A stretch of 64,000 nt of DNA from Burkholderia pseudomultivorans (GTDB taxonomy: Bacteria > Pseudomonadota > Gammaproteobacteria > Burkholderiales > Burkholderiaceae), in assembly GCF_902499075.1 (NCBI RefSeq), contig NZ_CABVPP010000005.1, positions 1 through 64,000 of the forward strand, written 5' to 3'. Made by a program: the position numbers and the translations under genes. Positions 53,423 through 61,254 of the stretch are shown piece by piece (the stretch's first letter is position 1; every line of letters begins with the position of its first letter). Under the pieces are notes generated by a model, which was not told the origin of the DNA, did not search any database, and worked only from the letters and a program-made list of their open reading frames with translations.

Positions 53423-54357
53423 CGACCGCGCCCGCATCGCTCAGCGATCTCGTGATCGAGCGGGTCGGCTTCGGGCTGTTCGTGCTCGATCGCGCGATGA
53501 CCGTGCTGATGTGGAATCGCTTCATGCAGGACCACAGCGGCGTGCCGGCCGCCGACGTGATCGGCCGCAACCTGTTCGACTGCTTTCCGGACCTGCCGCG
53601 CGCATGGCTCGCGCGCAAGCTCGACAGCGTGTTCCAGCTCGGCAGCTTCGCGTTCAGTTCGTGGGAGCAGCGCCCGTACCTGTTTCGTTTCGAGCACGAC
53701 AGGCCGATCACGGGCGGCGTCGACTACATGCAGCAGGACTGCACGTTCATGCCGCTCGCGCGCGGGCGCGAGGTCGAAGCCGTATGCGTGACGATCTCGG
53801 ACGTCACGCACGTGAGCGTGATGCAGCGCGAACGCGAGGAGGCGTTCGCGAAGCTGCGCGAGCATGCGAATCGCGACGGGCTCACCGGCATCGCGAACCG
53901 GCGCTGCTTCGAAGCGCGCCTGAGCGCCGAATTCGCGCGCTGGCAGCGCTACGGCGGCGACCTGTCGCTGCTGCTGTTCGATCTCGATCACTTCAAGGCG
54001 ATCAACGACCGCTTCGGGCACGCGGCCGGCGACGCGGTGCTGCGCGAGACGGCGCGCCGCGTCGCGTCGATCGTGCGCACGCAGGACACGTTCGGCCGTT
54101 TCGGCGGCGAGGAATTCGCATTGCTGCTGCCGTGCACGAATCTCGACGAGGCGATGCGCGTGGCCGACAAGGTGCGCGCGGCGATCGGCGGCCTGCCGGT
54201 CGACGCCGAAGGCTTCAGCGTGCCGGTGACGGCGAGCGTCGGCGGCGCATGCGCGAAGGCGGGCGCGTCGAGTTGCGACTCGCTCGTCAACGACGCCGAC
54301 GCCGCGCTCTATCGCGCCAAGCGGCTCGGCCGCGATCGCTCGGTCGGCTACGCGTAG
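53419..54357 (+). CDS. Diguanylate cyclase with N-terminal PAS domain
   Basis: A 312-residue protein with a PAS domain (about residues 10-125) and a GGDEF domain (about 150-305). The active site reads FGGEEF with an intact RxxD inhibitory site (RTQD) five residues before it, so it should be active and product-inhibited. It would make cyclic di-GMP. The start is a GTG at 53419 that overlaps the CheC stop (GTGA), so the three genes are translationally coupled. The signal is sensed by PAS, with the receiver and CheC likely tuning it. Confidence 0.9.
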   Translation: MTTAPASLSDLVIERVGFGLFVLDRAMTVLMWNRFMQDHSGVPAADVIGRNLFDCFPDLPRAWLARKLDSVFQLGSFAFSSWEQRPYLFRFEHDRPITGGVDYMQQDCTFMPLARGREVEAVCVTISDVTHVSVMQREREEAFAKLREHANRDGLTGIANRRCFEARLSAEFARWQRYGGDLSLLLFDLDHFKAINDRFGHAAGDAVLRETARRVASIVRTQDTFGRFGGEEFALLLPCTNLDEAMRVADKVRAAIGGLPVDAEGFSVPVTASVGGACAKAGASSCDSLVNDADAALYRAKRLGRDRSVGYA

Positions 54358-54418
54358 CGGGCGGCGCGGCGCATCGTCGTACGCGAAGAAGCGGCTTCGG
54401 CAAGCCGCTGCCCGGTAC

Positions 54419-55303
54419 TCAGTGCTTCGCGATATCGGCCAGCACGCCGGCCAGCACGGCCGGCTGCGACATGAACGGCGAATGGCTGCTGTCGAGCTGA
54501 TGCACGTGGGTCGGATTGCCGGGCGTGAACGCGTCGGCCTCGTCGATCATCCGCTGCTGCAACGCGGGCAGGATCACGCGATCCTGCAGGCATTTGATGT
54601 AGTGGCGGTCGAGCGCGCCCCAGCGCGCGGCGGTGGTCGGGATCGCGGTCGCGAACGGCGCGGCCGGCACGTCGCAGCTCAGCAGGTTCGCGACGGCTTC
54701 GAAGTCGGCTTGCGGCACGTCGTCGCACAGCGCGCGCCGGGTCATCTCGCGATACGCCGGGTCGCCGCTGCGCGGATCGAGCCGCAGCGCGCCCGTGACG
54801 CGCGGGCTCGCGAGCATCAGCGGCGCCAGCAGGTCGCCGCGGTTCTCGGGCGCGCGCACGTAGTCGAGGCACGGCACGCCGGACGCGGGCATGAACGCCG
54901 CGAGATAGACGAGCTTCGCGATCTTTTCCGGCGCGCGTTCGGCCGCCGCGGTGATCGCGAGGCCGCCCATGCTGTGCCCGACGAGGATCACCTTGCCGCG
55001 ACCGAGCGCATACGCGTCGTCGACGGACTGCATCACCTGCGCCGCGTAATCGTCGAGCGACGTGTTCGCGACCGGCGACGGCTCGGTGCCGAACGCGTCC
55101 TTGTCGATCGGTCGTTCGAGGTAGGACGCGGGAAAGCGGGCGTGAATGCCGTGCGCGGGCAAGTCGCGCGCGATCGCGAGGTGGCCGCGCGCGGCCAGCG
55201 CGGTCGCGACGTGGGCGAAGCACCACGCGCCATGCCATGCGCCGTGCACGAGCACGAAAACCGGTTGGTCGGGATGCGAGGGGGCGGTCACGTTCGTCTC
55301 CAT
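54419..55303 (-). CDS. Alpha/beta hydrolase (hydroxynitrile lyase/esterase-like)
   Basis: A 294-residue alpha/beta hydrolase with the HGAWHGAWCF oxyanion motif near residue 20, a nucleophile in GHSMGGLA and a C-terminal LDSSHSPFMSQP segment. This pattern is typical of plant methylesterase/hydroxynitrile lyase-like esterases and their bacterial relatives. The substrate is unknown. It is convergent with the diguanylate cyclase gene. Confidence 0.82.
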   Translation of the reverse strand: METNVTAPSHPDQPVFVLVHGAWHGAWCFAHVATALAARGHLAIARDLPAHGIHARFPASYLERPIDKDAFGTEPSPVANTSLDDYAAQVMQSVDDAYALGRGKVILVGHSMGGLAITAAAERAPEKIAKLVYLAAFMPASGVPCLDYVRAPENRGDLLAPLMLASPRVTGALRLDPRSGDPAYREMTRRALCDDVPQADFEAVANLLSCDVPAAPFATAIPTTAARWGALDRHYIKCLQDRVILPALQQRMIDEADAFTPGNPTHVHQLDSSHSPFMSQPAVLAGVLADIAKH

Positions 55304-55506
55304 GAAGCTGGGTTTTTTTAGGACAAAGCGTCATCTTAGACGAAGCGGCGCGCAGCCAAGCGGGCTACCGCGCCGGCAGGCGCAGCCCGATGCGGGCGTC
55401 GCCACGATGCGGCCCCGAATGTCTCGCGGAGGCCACAATTTGCGCGAAAGCAATTCAAATTTGCGGAAAAGCACGTTAAGTTGACGCTTTCGCTTCGCTT
55501 CCGCCC

Positions 55507-55839
55507 ATGAACGTCGATTACTTCTTCTACCGGAAACCGGATAAGCCCGGCCCCTATTCCCTCGACGACCTGGGCGACGTCGCGCCGCCGATCGGCCCGG
55601 GCGACGCGGTGCGCGCGGGAATCGCGCGCGTGTTCGAGCAGATCGACTGGCGCGAGTCGTCCGACGTGCCGGGTGCGTGGTTCGGCACCGGCGGCCCGGT
55701 GTTCCAGTTCACCGCCGAGCCGGACGGGCGCGTGACGAGCTTCATGGGCTCGCGCCTCGAACGCCGCGCGATGCTGCAGCTGACCCGCGAAATGGGCCTG
55801 ATCGCGCTCGATCTGCAGCGCGATATCGTCTACGGCTGA
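55507..55839 (+). CDS. Small conserved-looking protein of unknown function, 110 residues
   Basis: The ATG at 55507 begins MNVDYFFYRKPDKPGPYSLD. The protein is soluble, with aromatic and Gly-rich segments (GAWFGTGGPVFQF) and no recognised domain. It lies between two oppositely oriented units, followed 245 bp later by the hopanoid operon on the same strand. No function is proposed. Confidence 0.55.
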   Translation: MNVDYFFYRKPDKPGPYSLDDLGDVAPPIGPGDAVRAGIARVFEQIDWRESSDVPGAWFGTGGPVFQFTAEPDGRVTSFMGSRLERRAMLQLTREMGLIALDLQRDIVYG

Positions 55840-56083
55840 CGTCCGCACCGGTGCGGGCGCCGGCGCTGTCCGCGAGCCGGGCGGCCGAGGCGCCCGCGCC
55901 AGCCGCCGCACGGGTTTCGGCGCTGCAAGGCGCCGCCATCGAACTTCAAAGATTGGTATACTTCCGCCCAATTCCGGCAACCGGCCGGTAATTTGTGCCT
56001 GTCTGCGTCGATCGTTCGACTATCTCGCACGCATTTGACGCCCTGACCATCCCAGCCGGGCATGGCTTCTTCAATCGCCCCGC

Positions 56084-56956
56084 GTGGGTGTCTCCGTGGA
56101 GCTCGTCTTGGCCGTTTCCAATCTCGTCGTGGACGAACAAGAAACCGACGCCGCTGCCGTCACATCGGGCAGTTCTTTCTATCTCGCGATGCGCATCCTG
56201 CCGGCCGTGCAGCGCGACGCGATGTTCCAGGTCTATGCGTTCTGCCGTGCGGTCGACGACATCGCCGACAGCGACCTGCCGCGCACCGAGCGCGCCGCCG
56301 GTCTCGAGCGCTGGCGCGCGGACATCGACGCATGCTTCGCGGGCCGGCCGCCGCGCGCGCTGGCCGCGCTCGAGCGCGAGATCCGCGCGTTCGACCTGCA
56401 GCGCGACGATTTCCACGCGATGATCGACGGGATGGCGATGGACGCCGCCGAAGACATCTGCGCGCCCGACGAGCCGACGCTCGACCTCTATTGCGACCGC
56501 GTGGCGAGCGCGGCCGGCCGCCTGTCGGTGAGGATTTTCGGGATGCCGGAAGCCGAGGGGATCAAGCTGTCGCACCACCTCGGCCGCGCGCTGCAACTGA
56601 CGAACATCCTGCGCGACATCGACGACGACGCGGTGATCAACCGCTGCTACCTGCCGCGCGAACTGCTCGCGCGCGAAGGCATCGCGATCACCGATCCCGC
56701 AACGATCGCGCGCGATCCGGCGCTGCCGCGCGTGTGCGCGACGCTCGTCGAGCGCGCGCTCGACCACTTCCGCCAGGCCGACGCGGTGATGGACACCTGC
56801 GCGCGTGCGCAGGTGAAGGCGCCGCGGATCATGTCGGGCGCCTATCGCTGCATTCTCGAAGCGGCAGTCGCGCGCGGTTTCGCCGCGCCGCGCGCGCCGC
56901 TGCGCAAGCCGAAGGCGCGCATGCTGATGATCGCCGCGCGCTACGCGCTGTTCTGA
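56084..56956 (+). CDS. hpnD: Presqualene diphosphate synthase of hopanoid biosynthesis
   Basis: A 290-residue squalene/phytoene synthase-family enzyme. It has the SSFYLAMRILP segment, the first Asp-rich motif (VDDIADSD), and the second (NILRDIDDD), with GRLSVRIFG before it. HpnD joins two farnesyl diphosphates into presqualene diphosphate. The start is uncertain: the frame opens with GTG at 56084, and other GTG or TTG codons down to about 56108 are possible. It is the first of four tightly spaced hopanoid genes. It also contains a perfect initiator iteron at 56527-56543. Confidence 0.85.
   Translation: MGVSVELVLAVSNLVVDEQETDAAAVTSGSSFYLAMRILPAVQRDAMFQVYAFCRAVDDIADSDLPRTERAAGLERWRADIDACFAGRPPRALAALEREIRAFDLQRDDFHAMIDGMAMDAAEDICAPDEPTLDLYCDRVASAAGRLSVRIFGMPEAEGIKLSHHLGRALQLTNILRDIDDDAVINRCYLPRELLAREGIAITDPATIARDPALPRVCATLVERALDHFRQADAVMDTCARAQVKAPRIMSGAYRCILEAAVARGFAAPRAPLRKPKARMLMIAARYALF
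56527..56543 (+). repeat. Perfect initiator iteron inside hpnD
   Basis: GGTGAGGATTTTCGGGA lies within the codons for Ser-Val-Arg-Ile-Phe-Gly-Met. It is identical to the origin iteron at 42114 and to the distal copy at 33489. The Arg is written AGG, a rare codon in this GC-rich coding DNA. It is on the plus strand, about 13.5 kb right of the last origin iteron. Confidence 0.7.
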
Positions 56957-56960
56957 GCCG

Positions 56961-58214
56961 ATGCCCAGAACCGTCCACGTGATCGGTGCGGGACTCGCGG
57001 GCCTGTCGGCCGCGGTCGAGTTGCAACGTCGCGGGCGGCGCATCGTGCTGCACGACGCGCACGCACAGGCGGGCGGTCGCTGCCGCTCATGGTTCGACGA
57101 GACGCTGGGCGCGACCGTCGACAGCGGGCTGCACCGGATCTTCGCAGGGCAGCCCGCCACGCAGCGCTACCTGCGCGCGATCGGCGCGGCCGATCAGCTT
57201 GCCGGGCCTGCATTGCCTGAATTCCCGGTCGTCGACGTCGCCGCGCAGCAGCGCTGGACGCTGCGCTTCGGCACCGGACACTGGCCGTCGTGGCTGTTCG
57301 ACGCCGCATCGCGCGCGCCGGGCACGACGCCGCTGGATTACGTCGCGCTCGCGCCGCTCGCGTTCGCGCGCACCGGCCGCTCACTCGCACAGACGATGCG
57401 GTGCGACGGCGTGCTGTGGGATCGTTGGCTGCGGCCGTATTTGCTTGGGATCCTGAACGTCGAGCCGCGCCACGCGACCGCCGAACTGGCGCGCGCGGTG
57501 TTGCGCGGAATGTTCGCCGCGGGCGGCCCCGGCTGCCGTCCGCTCGTCGCGCGGCACGGGCTCGGCAGTGCATTCGTCGATCCGGCGCTGCGCATGCTGC
57601 AGCACGGCGGCGCGCAGATCCGGCTGCGGTCGCGGCTCGACGCGTTCGAGTTCGGCGCGCACGGCAACGCGGTCGATGCGGTCGCGATCGGCGCGGAGCG
57701 CATCGAACTCGCGCCCGGCGACGCGGTCGTGCTGGCCGTGCCGCCCGAGGTCGCGCAGCCGCTGGTGCCCGACCTGACCGCGCCGGACACCTTCAGCGCG
57801 GTCGTGACCGCGTATTTCGCGGTCGAGCCACCGGCCGGCAGCCCGCTCGACACGACCGTCGTCAACGGCATCGTCGATGCGGTCCGGGCCGGCGACGGCC
57901 AACTGGCGGCGACGATCCACGACGCCGCCCGCTGGCTCGACATGCCGCACGACACGCTCGCGCGGCGCATCTGGGACGACGTCGCGCGCGTGACCGGCGC
58001 GAACCCGGCAACCATCCCCGCATGGCATCTCGTGGTCGAGCCGCGAGCGGGTTTTGCGGCGGTGCCGTCGCAGGAAATGAAACGTCCGGCCGTGCGTACG
58101 CGCTGGACCAATCTCGTGTTGGCGGGCGACTGGATTGCCACCGGCTTGCCCGCCACGATCGAGGGCGCGATCCGTTCCGGCCAGCTGGCCGCCGACGCGC
58201 TCCAGACACAATAA
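56961..58214 (+). CDS. hpnE: Hydroxysqualene-type FAD-dependent desaturase/oxidoreductase of hopanoid biosynthesis
   Basis: A 417-residue flavoprotein with VIGAGLAGLSAAVELQRRG at residues 6-24 and the family block GGRCRSWFDETLG. HpnE is an amine-oxidase-fold enzyme that works with HpnC and HpnD to turn presqualene diphosphate into squalene (via hydroxysqualene). The C-terminus (GDWIATGLPATIEGAIRSG) is characteristic. It starts 4 bp after hpnD. No hpnC is visible in this window. Confidence 0.9.
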   Translation: MPRTVHVIGAGLAGLSAAVELQRRGRRIVLHDAHAQAGGRCRSWFDETLGATVDSGLHRIFAGQPATQRYLRAIGAADQLAGPALPEFPVVDVAAQQRWTLRFGTGHWPSWLFDAASRAPGTTPLDYVALAPLAFARTGRSLAQTMRCDGVLWDRWLRPYLLGILNVEPRHATAELARAVLRGMFAAGGPGCRPLVARHGLGSAFVDPALRMLQHGGAQIRLRSRLDAFEFGAHGNAVDAVAIGAERIELAPGDAVVLAVPPEVAQPLVPDLTAPDTFSAVVTAYFAVEPPAGSPLDTTVVNGIVDAVRAGDGQLAATIHDAARWLDMPHDTLARRIWDDVARVTGANPATIPAWHLVVEPRAGFAAVPSQEMKRPAVRTRWTNLVLAGDWIATGLPATIEGAIRSGQLAADALQTQ

Positions 58215-58225
58215 GAGAGGGACCG

Positions 58226-60199
58226 ATGAACGATCTCACCGATATGGCTACCCTGTCCGCCGGCACCGCGCCGGCCGACCTCGAAGCCGCCGTCGCGCGT
58301 GCGACCGATGCGCTGCTGTCCGCGCAGAACGCCGACGGACACTGGGTCTTCGAACTCGAAGCCGATTCGACGATTCCCGCCGAATACGTGCTGCTCGTCC
58401 ACTATCTCGGCGAGACGCCGAACCTCGAGCTCGAACGGAAGATCGGCCGCTATCTGCGCCGCATCCAGCAGGCCGACGGCGGCTGGCCGCTGTTTACCGA
58501 CGGCGCGCCGAACATCAGCGCGAGCGTGAAGGCGTACTTCGCGCTGAAGGTGATCGGCGACGACGAGAACGCCGAGCACATGCAGCGTGCGCGCCGCGCG
58601 ATCCACGCGATGGGCGGCGCCGAGATGTCGAACGTGTTCACGCGCATCCAGCTCGCGCTGTACGGCGCGATTCCGTGGCGCGCGGTGCCGATGATGCCGG
58701 TCGAGATCATGCTGCTGCCGCAGTGGTTCCCGTTCCACCTGTCGAAGGTGTCGTACTGGGCGCGCACGGTGATCGTGCCGCTGCTCGTGCTGAACGCGAA
58801 GCGCCCGCTCGCGAAGAACCCGCGCGGCGTGCGCATCGACGAGCTGTTCATCGATCCGCCCGTCAACGCGGGGCTGCTGCCGCGCCAGGGCCACCAGAGC
58901 GCGGGCTGGTTCGCGTTCTTCCGCGTGGTCGACCATGCGCTGCGCGCGGTCGACGGCCTGTTCCCGAAGTACACGCGCGAGCGCGCGATCCGTCAGGCCG
59001 TGGCGTTTGTCGACGAACGCCTGAACGGCGAGGACGGCCTCGGCGCGATCTATCCGGCGATGGCCAACGCGGTGATGATGTACGACGTGCTCGGCTACGC
59101 GGAAGATCATCCGAATCGCGCGATCGCCCGCAAGTCGATCGAGAAGCTGCTCGTCGTGCACGACGACGAAGCGTATTGCCAGCCGTGTCTGTCGCCCGTG
59201 TGGGACACGTCGCTCGCCGCGCATGCGCTGCTCGAGACGGGCGACACGCGCGCCGAGGACGCCGCGCTGCGCGGCCTCGAATGGCTGCGCCCGCTGCAGA
59301 TCCTCGACGTGCGCGGCGACTGGATCTCGCGCCGGCCGCACGTACGGCCCGGCGGCTGGGCCTTCCAGTACGCGAACGCGCATTACCCGGACGTCGACGA
59401 TACGGCCGTGGTTGCGATGGCGATGGAGCGCGCGCAGCAGCTCAAGCAAAACGATGCGTATCGCGAGTCGATCGCGCGTGCGCGCGAATGGGTCGTCGGC
59501 ATGCAGAGCAGCGATGGCGGCTGGGGCGCGTTCGAACCGGAAAACACGCAGTACTACCTGAACAACATCCCGTTCTCCGATCACGGCGCGCTGCTCGATC
59601 CGCCGACGGCCGACGTGTCGGGCCGCTGTCTGTCGATGCTGTCGCAGCTCGGCGAGACGGCGCTGAACAGCGAGCCCGCGCGCCGCGCGCTCGACTACAT
59701 GCTGAAGGAGCAGGAGCCGGACGGCAGCTGGTACGGCCGCTGGGGGATGAACTACGTGTACGGCACGTGGACCGCGCTGTGCTCGCTGAACGCGGCCGGC
59801 CTCGGGCCGGACGATGCGCGCGTGAAGCGCGGCGCGCAGTGGCTGCTGTCGATCCAGAACAAGGACGGCGGCTGGGGCGAGGACGGCGACAGCTACAAGC
59901 TCAACTACCGCGGCTACGAGCAGGCGCCGAGCACCGCGTCGCAAACCGCATGGGCGCTGCTCGGCCTGATGGCGGCCGGCGAGGTGAACAACCCGGCGGT
60001 CAAGCGCGGGATCGACTACCTGATTGCCGAGCAGAAGGAACACGGCCTGTGGGACGAGACGCGCTTCACGGCGACGGGCTTCCCGCGCGTGTTCTACCTG
60101 CGCTACCACGGCTACCGCAAGTTCTTCCCGCTGTGGGCGCTCGCGCGCTACCGCAACCTGAAGCGCGCCAATGCGACGCGCGTGACGGTCGGGATGTGA
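58226..60199 (+). CDS. shc: Squalene-hopene cyclase
   Basis: A 657-residue cyclase, normal length. The catalytic DXDD motif is Asp389-Val-Asp391-Asp392 in HYPDVDDTAVVAM, and several QW repeats (for example QNADGHW, QSSDGGWGAF, QNKDGGWGE) are present. It cyclises squalene to hopene at the membrane. Hopanoids stabilise the outer membrane in Burkholderia. The ATG at 58226 has a purine-rich GAGAGGG site, 11 bp after hpnE. Confidence 0.97.
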   Translation: MNDLTDMATLSAGTAPADLEAAVARATDALLSAQNADGHWVFELEADSTIPAEYVLLVHYLGETPNLELERKIGRYLRRIQQADGGWPLFTDGAPNISASVKAYFALKVIGDDENAEHMQRARRAIHAMGGAEMSNVFTRIQLALYGAIPWRAVPMMPVEIMLLPQWFPFHLSKVSYWARTVIVPLLVLNAKRPLAKNPRGVRIDELFIDPPVNAGLLPRQGHQSAGWFAFFRVVDHALRAVDGLFPKYTRERAIRQAVAFVDERLNGEDGLGAIYPAMANAVMMYDVLGYAEDHPNRAIARKSIEKLLVVHDDEAYCQPCLSPVWDTSLAAHALLETGDTRAEDAALRGLEWLRPLQILDVRGDWISRRPHVRPGGWAFQYANAHYPDVDDTAVVAMAMERAQQLKQNDAYRESIARAREWVVGMQSSDGGWGAFEPENTQYYLNNIPFSDHGALLDPPTADVSGRCLSMLSQLGETALNSEPARRALDYMLKEQEPDGSWYGRWGMNYVYGTWTALCSLNAAGLGPDDARVKRGAQWLLSIQNKDGGWGEDGDSYKLNYRGYEQAPSTASQTAWALLGLMAAGEVNNPAVKRGIDYLIAEQKEHGLWDETRFTATGFPRVFYLRYHGYRKFFPLWALARYRNLKRANATRVTVGM

Positions 60200-60204
60200 C
60201 GCGG

Positions 60205-60909
60205 ATGACGTCGCAGCACACCGGCACCCTGCCCGTCATCGCGGTGACGGGCATGGCGTTCGAGGCGCGCGTCGCGCGCGGCGACGGCGTCGAGGCCGTG
60301 TTCGCCGCGCGGGCCGACCGGCTCGAACGTGCGCTGACCGAGGCGACCGCGCGCGGTTGCGCGGGCATCGTCAGCTTCGGCACGGCGGGCGGGCTCGCGC
60401 CCGACCTGCAGCCCGGCGCGCTGGTGATCGCCGATGCGGTCGACGGGCCGTTCGGGCGCGTGCCGACCGATGTCGGCTGGAGCGCGCGGCTCGTCGCCGC
60501 GCTGCACGACACGCCGGTGTGGGCGCGCGTCACGCGCGGCGCGATGGCGGCCGTCGGCGCGCCGGTCGTCAGCGAGCAGGACAAGACCTCGCTGCATCGC
60601 GCGAAGGGCGCGCTGGCCGTCGACATGGAGTCGCATATCGCGGCCGCATTCGCCGCGGCGCGCGGCGTGCCGTTCGCGGTGTGCCGCGCGATCGTCGATC
60701 CCGCGTGGCGCACGCTGCCGCGCGCGGCGACGGCCGGGCTGCGCGACGACGGCAGCACGGCGATCCTGCCGATCCTGCGCGAGCTGCTGAAGCAGCCGTC
60801 GCAGCTGGGCCCGCTGCTGCAGGTCGCGGGCGATGCGCGCGCGGCGCGTACGACGCTGATCCAGGCGCGGCATGCGTTCGGGCGCGCGGGCGCGCTGCGG
60901 ATCGTCTGA
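60205..60909 (+). CDS. hpnG: Hopanoid-associated phosphorylase/nucleosidase (adenosylhopane-processing)
   Basis: A 234-residue protein of the nucleoside phosphorylase superfamily. It follows shc by 5 bp and has the FGTAGGLAPDLQPGALVIAD block and the nucleoside-binding VDMESHIAA segment typical of the PNP/MTAN family. HpnG removes adenine from adenosylhopane, giving a ribosylhopane precursor for elongated hopanoids. The C-terminus (ARHAFGRAGALRIV) ends the operon. The ATG at 60205 is the natural start. Confidence 0.85.
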   Translation: MTSQHTGTLPVIAVTGMAFEARVARGDGVEAVFAARADRLERALTEATARGCAGIVSFGTAGGLAPDLQPGALVIADAVDGPFGRVPTDVGWSARLVAALHDTPVWARVTRGAMAAVGAPVVSEQDKTSLHRAKGALAVDMESHIAAAFAAARGVPFAVCRAIVDPAWRTLPRAATAGLRDDGSTAILPILRELLKQPSQLGPLLQVAGDARAARTTLIQARHAFGRAGALRIV

Positions 60910-61254
60910 GCGGCGGGCGCCGCTTCTCCCCCTTCCATACAAAGCGAGCGTTGCGTGATGCAACGCTGCCGACCGTTCGATACCCGTGCATCAGCACGAT
61001 GGGATAGAGAACGAAATTCGCGAGATCCCGGGGCGACGAGCACGGGCGCAGCACCGTATCCGCGGATCACGTTGCCAATGAAATGATCAGGACAACGTTC
61101 TATATCTCAAAAACATGATCGCAGATACGGCACGTAAATCCGGTTTCTCGGTTCCGTCAGGGATTTTTTGAGATGGTCTTTGCGGCTAGCATTCGACTCA
61201 TTGCTGACAGCGATGCCGTCGAACGCTTGGCGTGGAACCCGGATTGCGCTTGCC
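60910..61254. other. Gene-free 345-bp region with a 10-bp inverted repeat before tssF
   Basis: ATCTCAAAAA at 61104-61113 and TTTTTGAGAT at 61165-61174 are perfect complements 51 bp apart. They could be a regulatory stem or the ends of a small element; there is no flanking duplication that I could see. The composition becomes less GC-rich from about 60950 onward, which marks a change from the hopanoid operon to the type VI secretion genes. Confidence 0.5.
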
